From NCBI GenBank assembly GCA_037131165.1, contig JBAXRO010000027.1, forward strand, positions 1 through 24,544: a stretch of DNA of 24,544 nucleotides. The letters run 5' to 3'. The position numbers were made by a program, and so were the translations under genes. Under the pieces are notes generated by a model that did no database searches, had not been told where the DNA came from, and saw only the letters and a program-made list of their open reading frames with translations. Shown piece after piece: positions 8,222 through 16,650 of this stretch (position 1 is the first letter of the stretch; the number at the start of each line of letters is the position of its first letter). Origin of the DNA: WLNJ01 sp037131165 (lineage in GTDB: Bacteria > Actinomycetota > Thermoleophilia > Solirubrobacterales > Solirubrobacteraceae).

Positions 8222-8268
8222 GTTGCGAGAGTCCCGAACAAGCCAAACCGAGGAGCAGCGACTCGCTC

Positions 8269-10707
8269 ATGAGCACCAAGGCAGGCGTCGTTTCGAACAG
8301 GACAGGGCTGGCTCTCGCGGTTGGTTTTGCCGCCGCCGCGATCTTCGCTGCGCCGGCCTCTGCAGCAATTGCGCCGGCAACCACGGACGCGGCGGCCTTC
8401 GTCGCCAAGGGAAGCGTGGGTGAGGCCTACGTCACGGGTGCCACCGAGGGGGACAACCTGATCCTCGTCAACGCTTCGGGAGCGACCATCCCCGAGAGCG
8501 ACGCCAACCTGTCGACCGACTCCAAGGGGAGCAAGGTCTTCCGCGAGGTCACACCGGGCACCGGCTACACCGTGCGGCTCGTGAAGGACGGCAAGGTCTT
8601 CGGGACGGCGCCCTTCAAGGTGCTTGCCAAGGATGAGAACCCCTCGCAGAGCTTCTACAACGCGATCAAGCTGAAGGCTGGCCTCAACTACGTGACCGTT
8701 CGCGACGGGATCAAGATCGCGATGACGGTGCGGCCCCCGCTCGGAGTCTCCAAGGCGCAGTTCGACGCGGCCATCGCTGCTGGAACCAAGTACCCGACGT
8801 TCATCGAGTACTCCGGCTACCAGACGGCAGCTCCCGGCAACCTGCTCGACACCTTCCTCAACCCTTCGAGCGCAGGGCCGGAGGCGCTCCTGCCCGCCAG
8901 CTCGACTTCCGTCGGAGCCGTGATCGGGCCGCTGCTCGGGTTCGCGGTCGTCAGCGTGCAGATGCGAGGGTCCGGATGCTCCGGCGGCGCCTTCGACCTC
9001 TTCGGCCTGCCGACCACTTACGACGGCTACGACGCAGTCGAGGCAGTCGCAGCGCAGTCCTGGGTCAAGGGCAACAAGGTCGGGATGGGAGGCATCTCGT
9101 TCTCCGGCATCAGCCAGCTCTTCACCGGCGGCACGCAGCCGCCCCACTTGGCTGCTCTCACGCCGCTCTCGGTGACCGACGACGTCTACTCGGGAACGGG
9201 CTTCCCCGGCGGCATCTTCAACAAGGGATTCGCCTTCAGCTGGATCAGCCAGCGCATGGACGACGCCAAGCCGGCCCCGGCGGGCGGTCAGCCGTGGGCC
9301 AAGTACCTGACGGCCAACGACCCGGGAACCGGCCAGCCCCGTGACCAGCAGTGCCTCGACAACCAGAACCTGCGCCTGCAGACGATCAACTCGAACGAGA
9401 TGATCCAGAAGTACCCCGCCCGCGAGTCGCGGATCTACAGCGATCGCTCCCCGGGCGCATGGCTGGCGAAGGTCAAGGCCCCGGTCTTCCTCGTCGGCGC
9501 ATTCCACGATGAACAGACCGGTGCTCACTTCACCGAGTCGCTCGGTGGGCTCAAGAACAACAGGAAGGTCTGGATCACCCTCCAGAACGGCGTCCACGCC
9601 GACTCGCTCGGGCCGAGCACGATCACTCGCTGGGCCGAGTTCATGAACCTCTACGTTGCCGACCGGATCCCGAAGGTCTCCGACCTCGTCATCAGCTTCT
9701 CGAGCCTGCTCTACAACCAGCTCGTCGAGGCCCCGTCGCTGCCGGTCAAGCAGTCGCGTTTCGCCGCGATGGCCGACACCTCGGCGAACCGCACGGCCGC
9801 CAAGCGGGTCTTCGAGAGGGACCCGCGCGTCACCATCCTGATGGACAACGGCAACGCGATCGCCGGTAAGCCGGGTGCGCTTGGCGCCACCTGGGGCGTC
9901 GCCTTCAAGAACTGGCCGCTCTCCTCGAGCGAGGCCAAGCCGACGACCTACTACTTCCGCAGCGCCGGCAAGCTCGCCACGTCAAAGCCGACCGCCTCCA
10001 ACGGCACGGCTTCTTACGTCGCCGATCCGTCGGCTCGCAGCAAGCAGACCCTGACGGGAGCCGGCGAGGCCGATTCGTGGAAGGCGCAGCCGCCCTACCA
10101 CTGGGATCCGATCGCGGCCGGCAAGGGCCTCGGCTTCACGAGTCCGACCTTGACCAAGGATTCGTTGTTCGTCGGGCCTGCCAGCGCGAACCTCTGGCTC
10201 AAGTCGACCAAGGGCGACACCGACATCCAGATCGCGGTCAGCGAAGTGCGCCCTGACGGCAAGGAGACGCTCGTCCAGAACGGCTGGCTGCGAGCATCGT
10301 TCCGCAAGCTGTCGACGACCAAGTCGACGGCGCTCGATCCGTTCCCGACATTCCTCGCGGCCGACAAGGCGAACCTGCCCACAGGCCAGTTCACGCTGGT
10401 GCGGGTGCCGGTCTTCGCCTTCGGCCATGTCTTCCGCAAGGGATCGAAGATCCGGGTCGGGATCACCGCTGCAGGCGGCGACCGCCAGATCTGGGATTTC
10501 GACACCCTCGACAACGGGACGACCACGAACACCCTGTCCCTGAGCAAGACGAAGCCTTCGGCGATCGTCATGCCGCTCGTGCCGAAGTGGAAGGTCCTCT
10601 CGGCACCGGGAGCGACTGCCGTTACGAAGCTGCCTGCACTGCCTCCGGCTACCGCGCTGCGCGGCCAGCCGAGCCGTACCTACGCCCCCGCATCGAACGG
10701 CGGCTAG
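8269..10707 (+). CDS. Secreted CocE/X-Pro dipeptidyl-peptidase S15-family hydrolase
   Basis: An 812-residue exported protein. The signal peptide spans about 1-33 (ALAVGFAAAAIFAAPASAA). A beta-rich segment of about 100 residues comes next. The alpha/beta-hydrolase domain begins near YVTVRDGIKIAMTVRPP, the usual opening of the CocE/S15 family. The nucleophile elbow GGISFSG places the catalytic Ser at 277; Asp414 (GAFHDEQTG) and His443 (QNGVHADS) are the likely other triad members. The C-terminal part from about residue 600 matches the jelly-roll domain of this family (WDPIAAGKG..., VFRKGSKIRVGITAAGG). Relatives cleave X-Pro peptides, cocaine-like esters or acyl groups; the substrate here is unknown. 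AGGAG lies 13 nt before the ATG, a rather long spacing. Confidence 0.88.
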   Translation: MSTKAGVVSNRTGLALAVGFAAAAIFAAPASAAIAPATTDAAAFVAKGSVGEAYVTGATEGDNLILVNASGATIPESDANLSTDSKGSKVFREVTPGTGYTVRLVKDGKVFGTAPFKVLAKDENPSQSFYNAIKLKAGLNYVTVRDGIKIAMTVRPPLGVSKAQFDAAIAAGTKYPTFIEYSGYQTAAPGNLLDTFLNPSSAGPEALLPASSTSVGAVIGPLLGFAVVSVQMRGSGCSGGAFDLFGLPTTYDGYDAVEAVAAQSWVKGNKVGMGGISFSGISQLFTGGTQPPHLAALTPLSVTDDVYSGTGFPGGIFNKGFAFSWISQRMDDAKPAPAGGQPWAKYLTANDPGTGQPRDQQCLDNQNLRLQTINSNEMIQKYPARESRIYSDRSPGAWLAKVKAPVFLVGAFHDEQTGAHFTESLGGLKNNRKVWITLQNGVHADSLGPSTITRWAEFMNLYVADRIPKVSDLVISFSSLLYNQLVEAPSLPVKQSRFAAMADTSANRTAAKRVFERDPRVTILMDNGNAIAGKPGALGATWGVAFKNWPLSSSEAKPTTYYFRSAGKLATSKPTASNGTASYVADPSARSKQTLTGAGEADSWKAQPPYHWDPIAAGKGLGFTSPTLTKDSLFVGPASANLWLKSTKGDTDIQIAVSEVRPDGKETLVQNGWLRASFRKLSTTKSTALDPFPTFLAADKANLPTGQFTLVRVPVFAFGHVFRKGSKIRVGITAAGGDRQIWDFDTLDNGTTTNTLSLSKTKPSAIVMPLVPKWKVLSAPGATAVTKLPALPPATALRGQPSRTYAPASNGG

Positions 10708-10716
10708 AGGAACCCT

Positions 10717-10761
10717 GGGGAGGGAGACCCGCCGCGACCCCGGTCGCGGCGGGGGCTCCCC
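10717..10761 (+). terminator. GC-rich hairpin after S15 hydrolase
   Basis: A perfect 12-bp inverted repeat, CCCGCCGCGACC (10728-10739) and its complement (10742-10753), is flanked by a second pairing GGGGAG/CTCCCC (10717-10722 with 10756-10761). It starts 9 nt after the stop. There is no T-tract, so the mechanism of termination is uncertain. Confidence 0.6.
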
Positions 10762-10829
10762 GGATCCCCCGGCTCGGGCCGCGGAGTGATCCCTGCCCCT
10801 TATCTCCGAGCTTCTGCGAGACTCGAACC

Positions 10830-11123
10830 ATGAGCGACCAACAGCCTGAACGCAGCATGAACATCCACGCCGACCCGGAGAAGATGGCCGGCGTCTACGC
10901 GAACTTCGCGAACGTAAGCCACTCCGACTACGAGTTCACCTTGACCTTCGCGAGGGTCGATCACGAGTCACCGGACGAGGCGATCCCGGGTGTTGTGGTC
11001 TCGAGGGTCAGCCTCTCACCGCGGTTCATGGCCGAACTGCTCGATGCGATGAACGAGAACTTCTCGCGTTGGCAGGCCCGCGAGCAGATCCGCGACCTGC
11101 CCGAGAGCGACGACGAGGTATAG
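10830..11123 (+). CDS. DUF3467-family small protein
   Basis: A 97-residue cytoplasmic protein. The pattern YANFANVSHSDYEFTLTFARV, then VVVSRVSLSPRFMAELLDAM and a final helix NFSRWQAREQI, fits the DUF3467 family, small conserved bacterial proteins of unknown function. The ATG at 10830 was chosen because the same frame upstream runs back through the terminator hairpin and into the previous gene. The in-frame ATG at 10858 would give an 88-residue version. No strong Shine-Dalgarno is seen. It stands alone downstream of the S15 hydrolase terminator and is convergent with the next gene. Confidence 0.8.
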   Translation: MSDQQPERSMNIHADPEKMAGVYANFANVSHSDYEFTLTFARVDHESPDEAIPGVVVSRVSLSPRFMAELLDAMNENFSRWQAREQIRDLPESDDEV

Positions 11124-11151
11124 CCGCGGGGTCGACAGCGCGGCGAGGACC

Positions 11152-11165
11152 GCCGCCGTGGCGGC
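11152..11165. terminator. Possible small hairpin between convergent genes
   Basis: GCCGCC-gt-GGCGGC lies in the 82-bp gap between the convergent DUF3467 and enoyl-CoA isomerase genes. The stem is only 6 bp and has no T-tract. Confidence 0.3.
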
Positions 11166-11205
11166 AGCCGACCCGGTTCGCCCCAGGCGCGGAGCGACTG
11201 GCGGC

Positions 11206-11877
11206 TCAGAAGCTGACCTGTTCGGCCAGCGCCTCCGTCACCTCGGCGAACATCGTTCGCTTGATCGTCCCGAGGGTGCCACGGTCCTTCCCGGCCAAGG
11301 CTTGAGCCCGCTCGATCGCCTGTGACACGACCTGATCCTCCGAGGCAGTGGCGTCCACGATGCCGGCAGCCAGGGACTCCTCGGCCGTGTAGCGGCGACC
11401 GGTCATCATCACGTCGCGTGCCACGCTCGGTGTCAGTCGCGCCTGGACCAGGAGCGACATTCCCTTGGTGAACGGGATGTTGATGTCGACCTCCGGAAGG
11501 CAGAAGAACCCGCGGTCGTCGCGCATGACTCGCTGGTCGCAGGCGAGAGCGAGCATGCCGCCTCCGGCAAACGCATGGCCGTTGACGGCCGCGATCGTCG
11601 GGGTGGGAAAGGTCAGCAGCCGCGAGTAGAGGGCCTGGAGGCCGTTGACGACCAGCGATGGCCCGCCCTCTCCGGCGTTGGCCATCATCCAGTCGAGGTC
11701 GAGTCCGTTGGAGAAGAACTTGCCCTCTCCGGTCAGCACGACCGCGGCCGGCCCATCGCTCGCTTCGACCTGATCGAGCGCTTCGGTGAAGGCGGCGAGC
11801 ATCGTCGGGTTGAAGCGGTTCTCTTCGGCGACCATTCGCAGGACGAAGACGTCGTCGTTCCGGGTTGTCTCGATCAT
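11206..11877 (-). CDS. Enoyl-CoA hydratase/isomerase family protein (likely delta3,delta2-enoyl-CoA isomerase)
   Basis: A 223-residue crotonase-fold protein acting on acyl-CoA in the cytoplasm. Family landmarks are the FFSNGLDLDWMM segment, the oxyanion-hole motif NGHAFAGGGMLALACD, and FFCLPEVDINIPFTKG, whose Glu is placed like the catalytic acid/base of delta3,delta2-enoyl-CoA isomerases. Both the short length and the SNGLDL pattern resemble the ECI group more than the classical hydratases; this is a judgement by eye. The start is supported by AAGGAG 6 nt before the ATG at 11877. Much longer upstream extension is possible in frame but would run through the promoter region and into the P450 gene on the other strand. 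Divergent from that P450, which suggests shared lipid or isoprenoid catabolism. Confidence 0.88.
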   Translation of the reverse strand: MIETTRNDDVFVLRMVAEENRFNPTMLAAFTEALDQVEASDGPAAVVLTGEGKFFSNGLDLDWMMANAGEGGPSLVVNGLQALYSRLLTFPTPTIAAVNGHAFAGGGMLALACDQRVMRDDRGFFCLPEVDINIPFTKGMSLLVQARLTPSVARDVMMTGRRYTAEESLAAGIVDATASEDQVVSQAIERAQALAGKDRGTLGTIKRTMFAEVTEALAEQVSF

Positions 11878-12013
11878 CAGGGGCTCCTTGTGCGTTGCTG
11901 CAGTTGGGCTGGCGCCCGAAGCGTATGGCTCGCCGCCCCGGCTCGTCCCGAGGCCATCGCCGTCCGGCTCCAGCGTGGCCAATGCGGCCCGAGTCGTTCG
12001 GGCGGCCGTTAGG

Positions 12014-12042
12014 GTGATCGCAAGGGGAGAAGTTGCGATCAC
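12014..12042. promoter_or_regulatory. Perfect 10-bp inverted repeat in the P450/isomerase divergent region
   Basis: GTGATCGCAA (12014-12023) and TTGCGATCAC (12033-12042) are exact inverted copies separated by 9 nt. The right arm ends next to the P450 ribosome-binding site (GGGAGG, 12043-12048). It could be an operator for a regulator of both divergent genes, or an RNA hairpin beside the RBS. Centre-to-centre spacing of 19 bp suits a dimeric regulator. Confidence 0.6.
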
Positions 12043-12055
12043 GGGAGGTTGCGGC

Positions 12056-13285
12056 ATGGGAGAAGCGAAAGCGGGGGAGTCGGGACTGGGGATCGACCTC
12101 GGCGACATGAGCCTCTGGGTCGATGGGCCTCCCCACGAGCTCTTCTCAAGGATCCGCAGCGAGGATCCGGTCCACTGGAGTGAGATGTCCGGCTGGGAGG
12201 GCGAGTCTGGCTTCTGGTCGATCACTCTGGCCGAGGACGTCCACTCGGTAAGCCGTGACTGGGAGACGTTCTCCTCTGAGCGGGGCGGGATCCTCGCCGC
12301 CGACCACTCGGTGCCGATCGAGTTCCAGAACGCGATGTTCATCGGCATGGACCCGCCGCGCCATGACCGGATCAAGCACCTCTTCCAGCGCGGCTTCACT
12401 CCGAAGCGGATCTCCGAACACGAGGGCGAGATCCAAGCGATCACCGAGAGGGTGCTCGACGGACTGGAGGGCCGCGAGCGGTTCGACCTCGTGGCCGACG
12501 TCGCGCAGCCGGTCGTCGGCAGGGTGATCGGCAGCTTCCTCGGCACTCCAGAGGAGGACGACGAGGTCTGGGCCGACTTCGCCAATCGCGGTCTCGCGAT
12601 GGGCGACGACGAATTGCAACCCGAGGGGCAGGGGACCGTGCTCGAACTGATCCAGCAGGGAATCGCACGCGTGCTCGCGATGGCGGCCGAGCGCCGCGAG
12701 AACCCGACCGACGACCTGACGAGCGTCCTGGTTCATGCCGAAGTGGACGGCGAGCGGCTCGATGACTACGAGATCGCCTCCGGCTTCGCCCTGCTCGTCG
12801 CCGCCGGCAACGACAGCACGAAGGCCACCTACTCCAGCGGGATGCTCTCGCTGCTGCGCAACCCGGACCAGATGCGAAAGCTCGTCGAGGACCCGGGGAA
12901 GATCGAGCCGGCGATCGAGGAGTTCCTGAGGATGCATCCGGCCTTCGCCCATTTCCGCCGGACGGCGACCCGCGACGTCGAGCTGCGCGGCAAGACCATC
13001 AGGGAGGGCGACAAGGTGATCCTCTGGTACGTCTCCTCCAATCGCGATGAGGCCGTGTACGAATGCCCGCACCAGCTCGACGTCGAGCGCAACCCGGACC
13101 ATCAGGCATTCGGGGCGGGCGGTCGGCACTTCTGCCTCGGGACGGCTCTCGCCAGGCTCGAGCTGAAGATCCTCTTCACCGAGACGTTCAAGAGGTTCCC
13201 GAACCTCGAGCTGATCGAGGAGCCGCCAGCGGTCCGCTCGCTCTTCGCAAACCAGCCGAAGTCGGTGATGGTGCGAGTGAACTGA
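12056..13285 (+). CDS. Cytochrome P450, CYP125/CYP142/CYP124-like
   Basis: A 409-residue soluble bacterial P450. Landmarks are the I-helix LLVAAGNDSTKAT (Ala250 to Thr255, the oxygen-activation site), the ExxR motif Glu289-Arg292, and the heme loop FGAGGRHFCLG with ligand Cys360. The N-terminal pattern (DLGDMSLWVDGPPHELFSRI, MDPPRHDRIKHLF) and HFRRTATRDVELRGKTI resemble the actinobacterial group that hydroxylates sterol or fatty-acid side chains. A monooxygenase using O2 and ferredoxin-supplied electrons is expected; no ferredoxin gene lies next to it. The start was set by GGGAGG 7 nt before the ATG at 12056. The divergent partner is an enoyl-CoA isomerase, and a perfect inverted repeat lies just upstream. 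Confidence 0.95.
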   Translation: MGEAKAGESGLGIDLGDMSLWVDGPPHELFSRIRSEDPVHWSEMSGWEGESGFWSITLAEDVHSVSRDWETFSSERGGILAADHSVPIEFQNAMFIGMDPPRHDRIKHLFQRGFTPKRISEHEGEIQAITERVLDGLEGRERFDLVADVAQPVVGRVIGSFLGTPEEDDEVWADFANRGLAMGDDELQPEGQGTVLELIQQGIARVLAMAAERRENPTDDLTSVLVHAEVDGERLDDYEIASGFALLVAAGNDSTKATYSSGMLSLLRNPDQMRKLVEDPGKIEPAIEEFLRMHPAFAHFRRTATRDVELRGKTIREGDKVILWYVSSNRDEAVYECPHQLDVERNPDHQAFGAGGRHFCLGTALARLELKILFTETFKRFPNLELIEEPPAVRSLFANQPKSVMVRVN

Positions 13286-13354
13286 GCCTCCCGGCGGCGC
13301 TCGCGGATTCCCCGCTTCGAGGGGTCCGGCTCACTTGCGACACGGCGTCGGTAT

Positions 13355-13370
13355 TGTGATGCCGGTCACA
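13355..13370. promoter_or_regulatory. CRP-consensus palindrome upstream of DUF1254/DUF1214 gene
   Basis: TGTGATGCCGGTCACA is a full TGTGA-N6-TCACA match to the CRP/GlxR-type consensus. It lies 27 nt before the start codon and overlaps a -10-like TATTGT (13352-13357), which would suit repression more than activation if that -10 is real. Confidence 0.5.
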
Positions 13371-13397
13371 CCGTTCGATCATTTGGAGGCAGTCAAG

Positions 13398-14798
13398 ATG
13401 CGGCGCAGGGTTCGAGTCCGGTCGGTTCTGGTCGTTTCGCTGCTGGTTGCTGCGATTGCCCCGGCTGGCGCCTCCGCTGCGCTGACCTCAGCGCAGAAGA
13501 CCTCGATCCGTAAGGCGGGAGCCGAGGCCTACACCTACGGCTACGCGCCGGTGTACATGAAGCGCAACATGGACCGGTTCCCGGCCAACATGGTGCTCCA
13601 CGTCCAGTACTTGGCAACCGAACTGACCCGCACGGTCGTAAAGCCGAACGCCGACACCCTCTACTCGATCATGGTCGTGAACGTCGGTACCGACCCGCTG
13701 ATCGTGCGCACTCCGCCGACCGGGAGCCGCTACTTCAGCCTTGAACTGCTCGACGCGCACTCCAACGTCTTCGACTACATCGGCACCCGGGCCACCGGCT
13801 CGGGCGGTGGCGACTACGCGATCGTCGGGCCCAAGTGGAACGCGACCACGACACCGCTCAACAGGCCGGTCGACAAGGTGATCCGCTCGACGACGCCGTC
13901 CGTCTGGGTGGTCGGGCGCACGCTCGTGGACAGCCAGGCCGACCTCCCGGCAGCACGTGCCGTCCAAGACGGTGTCAGCGCCCAGTTCAACAGCAAGGTC
14001 TCCAAGGCCGAGTTCCTGCCGACACTGAAGTTCACGACGCCGGGGGACTCGGCTCCCACGGCAATCGAGATGAAGCCCAACTCGGCGTTCTTCAAGGAGT
14101 TCGGCACGGTCATGGCCGCCCAGCCCCCGGCCGTGGCCGACGCCCCGACGATCACGAGGCTCGCGAGGTACGGGATCGGCCCGGGCCTCGACCCGAACAA
14201 GACCCAGACCAGCGCTGTGATGGCCGAGCTGGTCACCGGCGCGAAGACTGCGGCGAAGGCGATCACCGCCACGGTCGACAAGGAGGCAAAGGCCTCGATC
14301 AAGAAGCGCAACGGCTGGGTGCTGTTCGACAACGTCGGCAACTACGGGACCGACTACCTCACGCGGGCCGTGATCGCCGAGGTCGGTGTCGGCGCCAACC
14401 GCCCCGAGGAGTCGATCTACCCGGGTGCCTCTCACACCTCCAGCGGAAGCCTCATGAACTGCGGCTCGGGCCGGGTCTACAAGATCCACTTCAAGGCGGG
14501 GCAGACCCCGCCTGTCAACGGGTTCTGGTCGATCACGATGTACGCGGACGACCAGTTCTTCATCAGGAATCCGATCAACCGGTTCGCGATCGGCGATCGC
14601 ACGGCGGGCCTCAAGTACAACCCGGACGGCTCGCTCGACATCTGGATCAGCAAGTCGCAGCCTTCCGCCGCCCGCAACGGCGCCAAGAACTGGCTGCCGG
14701 CTCCGGCGTCGACCTTCACTCTCGTGATGCGCGCCTACATCCCGAAGGCGAACGTGCTGAACGACACCTGGGTCTACCCGAAGATCAGTCGGGGCTGA
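13398..14798 (+). CDS. Secreted DUF1254/DUF1214 protein
   Basis: A 466-residue exported protein. The signal peptide is MRRRVRVRSVLVVSLLVAAI followed by an Ala-rich cleavage site near residue 28. The N-terminal part carries the DUF1254 pattern (EAYTYGYAPVYMKRNM, KPNADTLYSIMVVNVG, then RYFSLELLDAHSNVFDYIG). The C-terminal part carries DUF1214 (PPVNGFWSITMYADDQFF, GLKYNPDGSLDIWISKSQP). The two domains usually occur together in exported proteins of unknown biochemical role. The ATG at 13398 is chosen because GGAGG lies 8 nt upstream; the frame is open further upstream but runs across a CRP-like palindrome. It follows the P450 by 112 bp and may have its own promoter. Confidence 0.9.
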   Translation: MRRRVRVRSVLVVSLLVAAIAPAGASAALTSAQKTSIRKAGAEAYTYGYAPVYMKRNMDRFPANMVLHVQYLATELTRTVVKPNADTLYSIMVVNVGTDPLIVRTPPTGSRYFSLELLDAHSNVFDYIGTRATGSGGGDYAIVGPKWNATTTPLNRPVDKVIRSTTPSVWVVGRTLVDSQADLPAARAVQDGVSAQFNSKVSKAEFLPTLKFTTPGDSAPTAIEMKPNSAFFKEFGTVMAAQPPAVADAPTITRLARYGIGPGLDPNKTQTSAVMAELVTGAKTAAKAITATVDKEAKASIKKRNGWVLFDNVGNYGTDYLTRAVIAEVGVGANRPEESIYPGASHTSSGSLMNCGSGRVYKIHFKAGQTPPVNGFWSITMYADDQFFIRNPINRFAIGDRTAGLKYNPDGSLDIWISKSQPSAARNGAKNWLPAPASTFTLVMRAYIPKANVLNDTWVYPKISRG

Positions 14799-14867
14799 CG
14801 GGTGCGGTTCGCGGCCGCAGCCTCGAGGGCTTCATAATCGCGGCGAACAAGTAAAGCGAGGCGCCAA

Positions 14868-15920
14868 GTGCAGCATCTGCTCTTCGAAGGAACCGGGAAA
14901 CTCGGCTGGCAGGAAACCGACGAACCGGTCCTGACCGATGACCGCGACGCCCTCGTCAGGCCGATCGCTGTGGCCCGCTGCGACCTGGACAGCGCGATCG
15001 CGATGGGTCTCTACCCGATGAAACCGCCGTTCACGATGGGGCACGAGATGGTCGGCGAGATCGTCGAGGTTGGTCAAGCGGCCGGCGACTGGAAGGCCGG
15101 TGACAGGGTGATTGTGCCCTTCCAGATCAGTTGCGGCGACTGCCACATGTGCCGAGCAGGCCTGACAAACGCTTGCGCATCAGTCCCGCTCGGGGCGGCG
15201 TTCGGCCTTGCCGTCCGCGACGGGCTCGACTTCGGAGGAGCGCTCGCCGACCTCGTCAGGGTCCCGTGGGCCGATCACATGCTGCTTCCTTTGCCCGACT
15301 CGATTGATCCAATCGTCGCCGCTGGCATTCCGGACAACGTCGCCGATGGCTACCGCACGGTGGCTGGGCCACTGGCAAACAACCCGGGAGCGCCGGTCCT
15401 CGTCGTCGGTGGTCTTGCCAAGTCAGTTGGGCTCTACGCTGTCGCCTCGGCCGTCGCCCTCGGGTCGGAGCGCGTCGTCTACGTGGACTTCGACGAAGGG
15501 CGAGCTGAGATGGCACGAGGCTTCGGCGCCGAAGCGATCGACCTGACCTTCGATGAACTTGTTGAGTTCAGCTGGGAGCAGCGGTTCCCGATCACGGTCG
15601 ATGCCTGCGTTCTGCCGCCGGGTCGCGAACTCGCGATCAGGTCGGTCACTCCATGCGGGCACTGCACCAGCGTCTCCGGCGGCCCTTTGCCGACCGCGGA
15701 GTTCCCGCTGCCGGGCATGTACGCGAAGGGGATCACCTACGAAGTCAGCCGAGTCCATGCGAGGTCGACCGCCCCCGCGGTCATCGACCTTGTAGAGCAG
15801 GGCAAGCTCGATCCCGGCGCCCTGATCACCAAGACGGTCCCGTTCAGCGAGGCGGCCGAAGCCATGACCGACGAGGCAGTGAAGATCGTGTTCGGGCGGC
15901 GCGGGCAGGCGCCCGCATGA
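14868..15920 (+). CDS. Zinc-dependent alcohol dehydrogenase, MDR family
   Basis: A 350-residue medium-chain dehydrogenase. Cys38, His59 and Glu60 (GHE motif) fit the catalytic zinc site. Cys89, Cys92, Cys95 and Cys103 fit the structural zinc lobe (CGDCHMC...C). The nucleotide-binding fold starts near VLVVGGLAKSVGLYA, and VYVDFDEGR ends the second strand; the acidic residue there suggests NAD over NADP. It oxidises an alcohol or reduces an aldehyde or ketone; the substrate is not readable. The start is GTG 14868 with GCGAGG upstream. A CATAAT at 14833-14838 may be its -10. A DJ-1/PfpI-type gene follows after 25 bp and is probably co-transcribed. Confidence 0.9.
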   Translation: MQHLLFEGTGKLGWQETDEPVLTDDRDALVRPIAVARCDLDSAIAMGLYPMKPPFTMGHEMVGEIVEVGQAAGDWKAGDRVIVPFQISCGDCHMCRAGLTNACASVPLGAAFGLAVRDGLDFGGALADLVRVPWADHMLLPLPDSIDPIVAAGIPDNVADGYRTVAGPLANNPGAPVLVVGGLAKSVGLYAVASAVALGSERVVYVDFDEGRAEMARGFGAEAIDLTFDELVEFSWEQRFPITVDACVLPPGRELAIRSVTPCGHCTSVSGGPLPTAEFPLPGMYAKGITYEVSRVHARSTAPAVIDLVEQGKLDPGALITKTVPFSEAAEAMTDEAVKIVFGRRGQAPA

Positions 15921-15945
15921 TGGTCGGGGCTGGAGTGACCTCGCG

Positions 15946-16602
15946 ATGATCGTCGTTATCCCGTTGGTCGAAGGATTCACCGCGCTCGATGCGGTTGGGC
16001 CTTACGAGGTTCTCTCCCGCCTTCCGGAATCGCGTGTCGTGTTCGCCGCCGTCTCGGCGGGGCCGGTTCAGGCGGAGACGAAGATGCTCTCGATCGTCGC
16101 CGAGGCTGCGCTCACGGAGATCCCCGAGCCGGACATCGTCTGCGTCCCCGGAGGGCTTGGGACTCGCCGCCACCTCGACGACCCCGAGCTGATGAGGTGG
16201 CTTGCGAAGGCGCACAGCTCCTCCACCTGGACGACCTCGGTCTGCACGGGCGCGCTCTTGCTCGGAGCCGCAGGCGCATTGGAGGGCAAGAGGGCGACGA
16301 CCCACTGGTTGGAGCTGCCGCGGCTCGGCGAGTTCGGTGCCGAACCGGTCGATTGCCGCGTCGTGTTCGACGGCAAGGTCGTGACTGCGGCGGGAGTCTC
16401 GGCAGGCCTCGACATGGCACTCGAACTGGGCGCGAAGATCGCCGGCGACGACTGGGCGAAGACGGTGCAGCTGATGATCGAGTACGACCCCCAGCCGCCG
16501 TTCGACTCGGGTTCCTGGCAGAAGGCCGACGCGCAGACCGTCAAGGACCTGCGGGCCTTCGCGGACGTCGGCCTGCTCGACGGCGATCAGCCCGCGGGCT
16601 GA
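15946..16602 (+). CDS. DJ-1/PfpI superfamily protein, isonitrile hydratase-like
   Basis: A 218-residue protein of the class I glutamine amidotransferase-like fold. The N-terminus IVVIPLVEGFTALDAVGPYEVL has the Asp15 and Glu21 pattern of the ThiJ/isonitrile hydratase branch. The nucleophile elbow TTSVCTGALLLGAAG places the reactive Cys at 100, and TTHW follows at the usual distance. No AraC-type DNA-binding domain is attached, so this is an enzyme-like member and not a regulator. Isonitrile hydratase converts isonitriles to N-formamides, but other small electrophiles are possible substrates. It lies 25 bp after the alcohol dehydrogenase and probably shares its transcript. Confidence 0.85.
   Translation: MIVVIPLVEGFTALDAVGPYEVLSRLPESRVVFAAVSAGPVQAETKMLSIVAEAALTEIPEPDIVCVPGGLGTRRHLDDPELMRWLAKAHSSSTWTTSVCTGALLLGAAGALEGKRATTHWLELPRLGEFGAEPVDCRVVFDGKVVTAAGVSAGLDMALELGAKIAGDDWAKTVQLMIEYDPQPPFDSGSWQKADAQTVKDLRAFADVGLLDGDQPAG
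16587..16602. terminator. Palindrome ending in the stop codon of the DJ-1 gene
   Basis: TCAGCCCGCGGGCTGA is a perfect 16-bp palindrome whose last three bases are the TGA stop of the DJ-1/PfpI gene. As a hairpin it could help end transcription at this convergent boundary (the next gene, on the minus strand, ends 48 bp away). Confidence 0.4.
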
Positions 16603-16650
16603 GGCCTCAGGGAGACAAGCCGCACCTGTCGGGGAGCGCGGTGCTCGGAT

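Noticed and set aside
7951..9597. A 548-codon minus-strand open frame opposite the Gly-x3 and S15 genes
   Set aside because: It crosses a terminator and a promoter region and reads as low-information Arg/Gly/Val-rich sequence. The plus-strand genes explain the region.
11206..12585. A long N-terminal extension of the enoyl-CoA isomerase frame (459 codons)
   Set aside because: The extra part is antisense to the P450 coding sequence, and a good RBS precedes the ATG at 11877.
13286..13397. A CCCC/GGGG hairpin after the P450 as a terminator
   Set aside because: The stem is only 4 bp with no T-tract; too weak to list.
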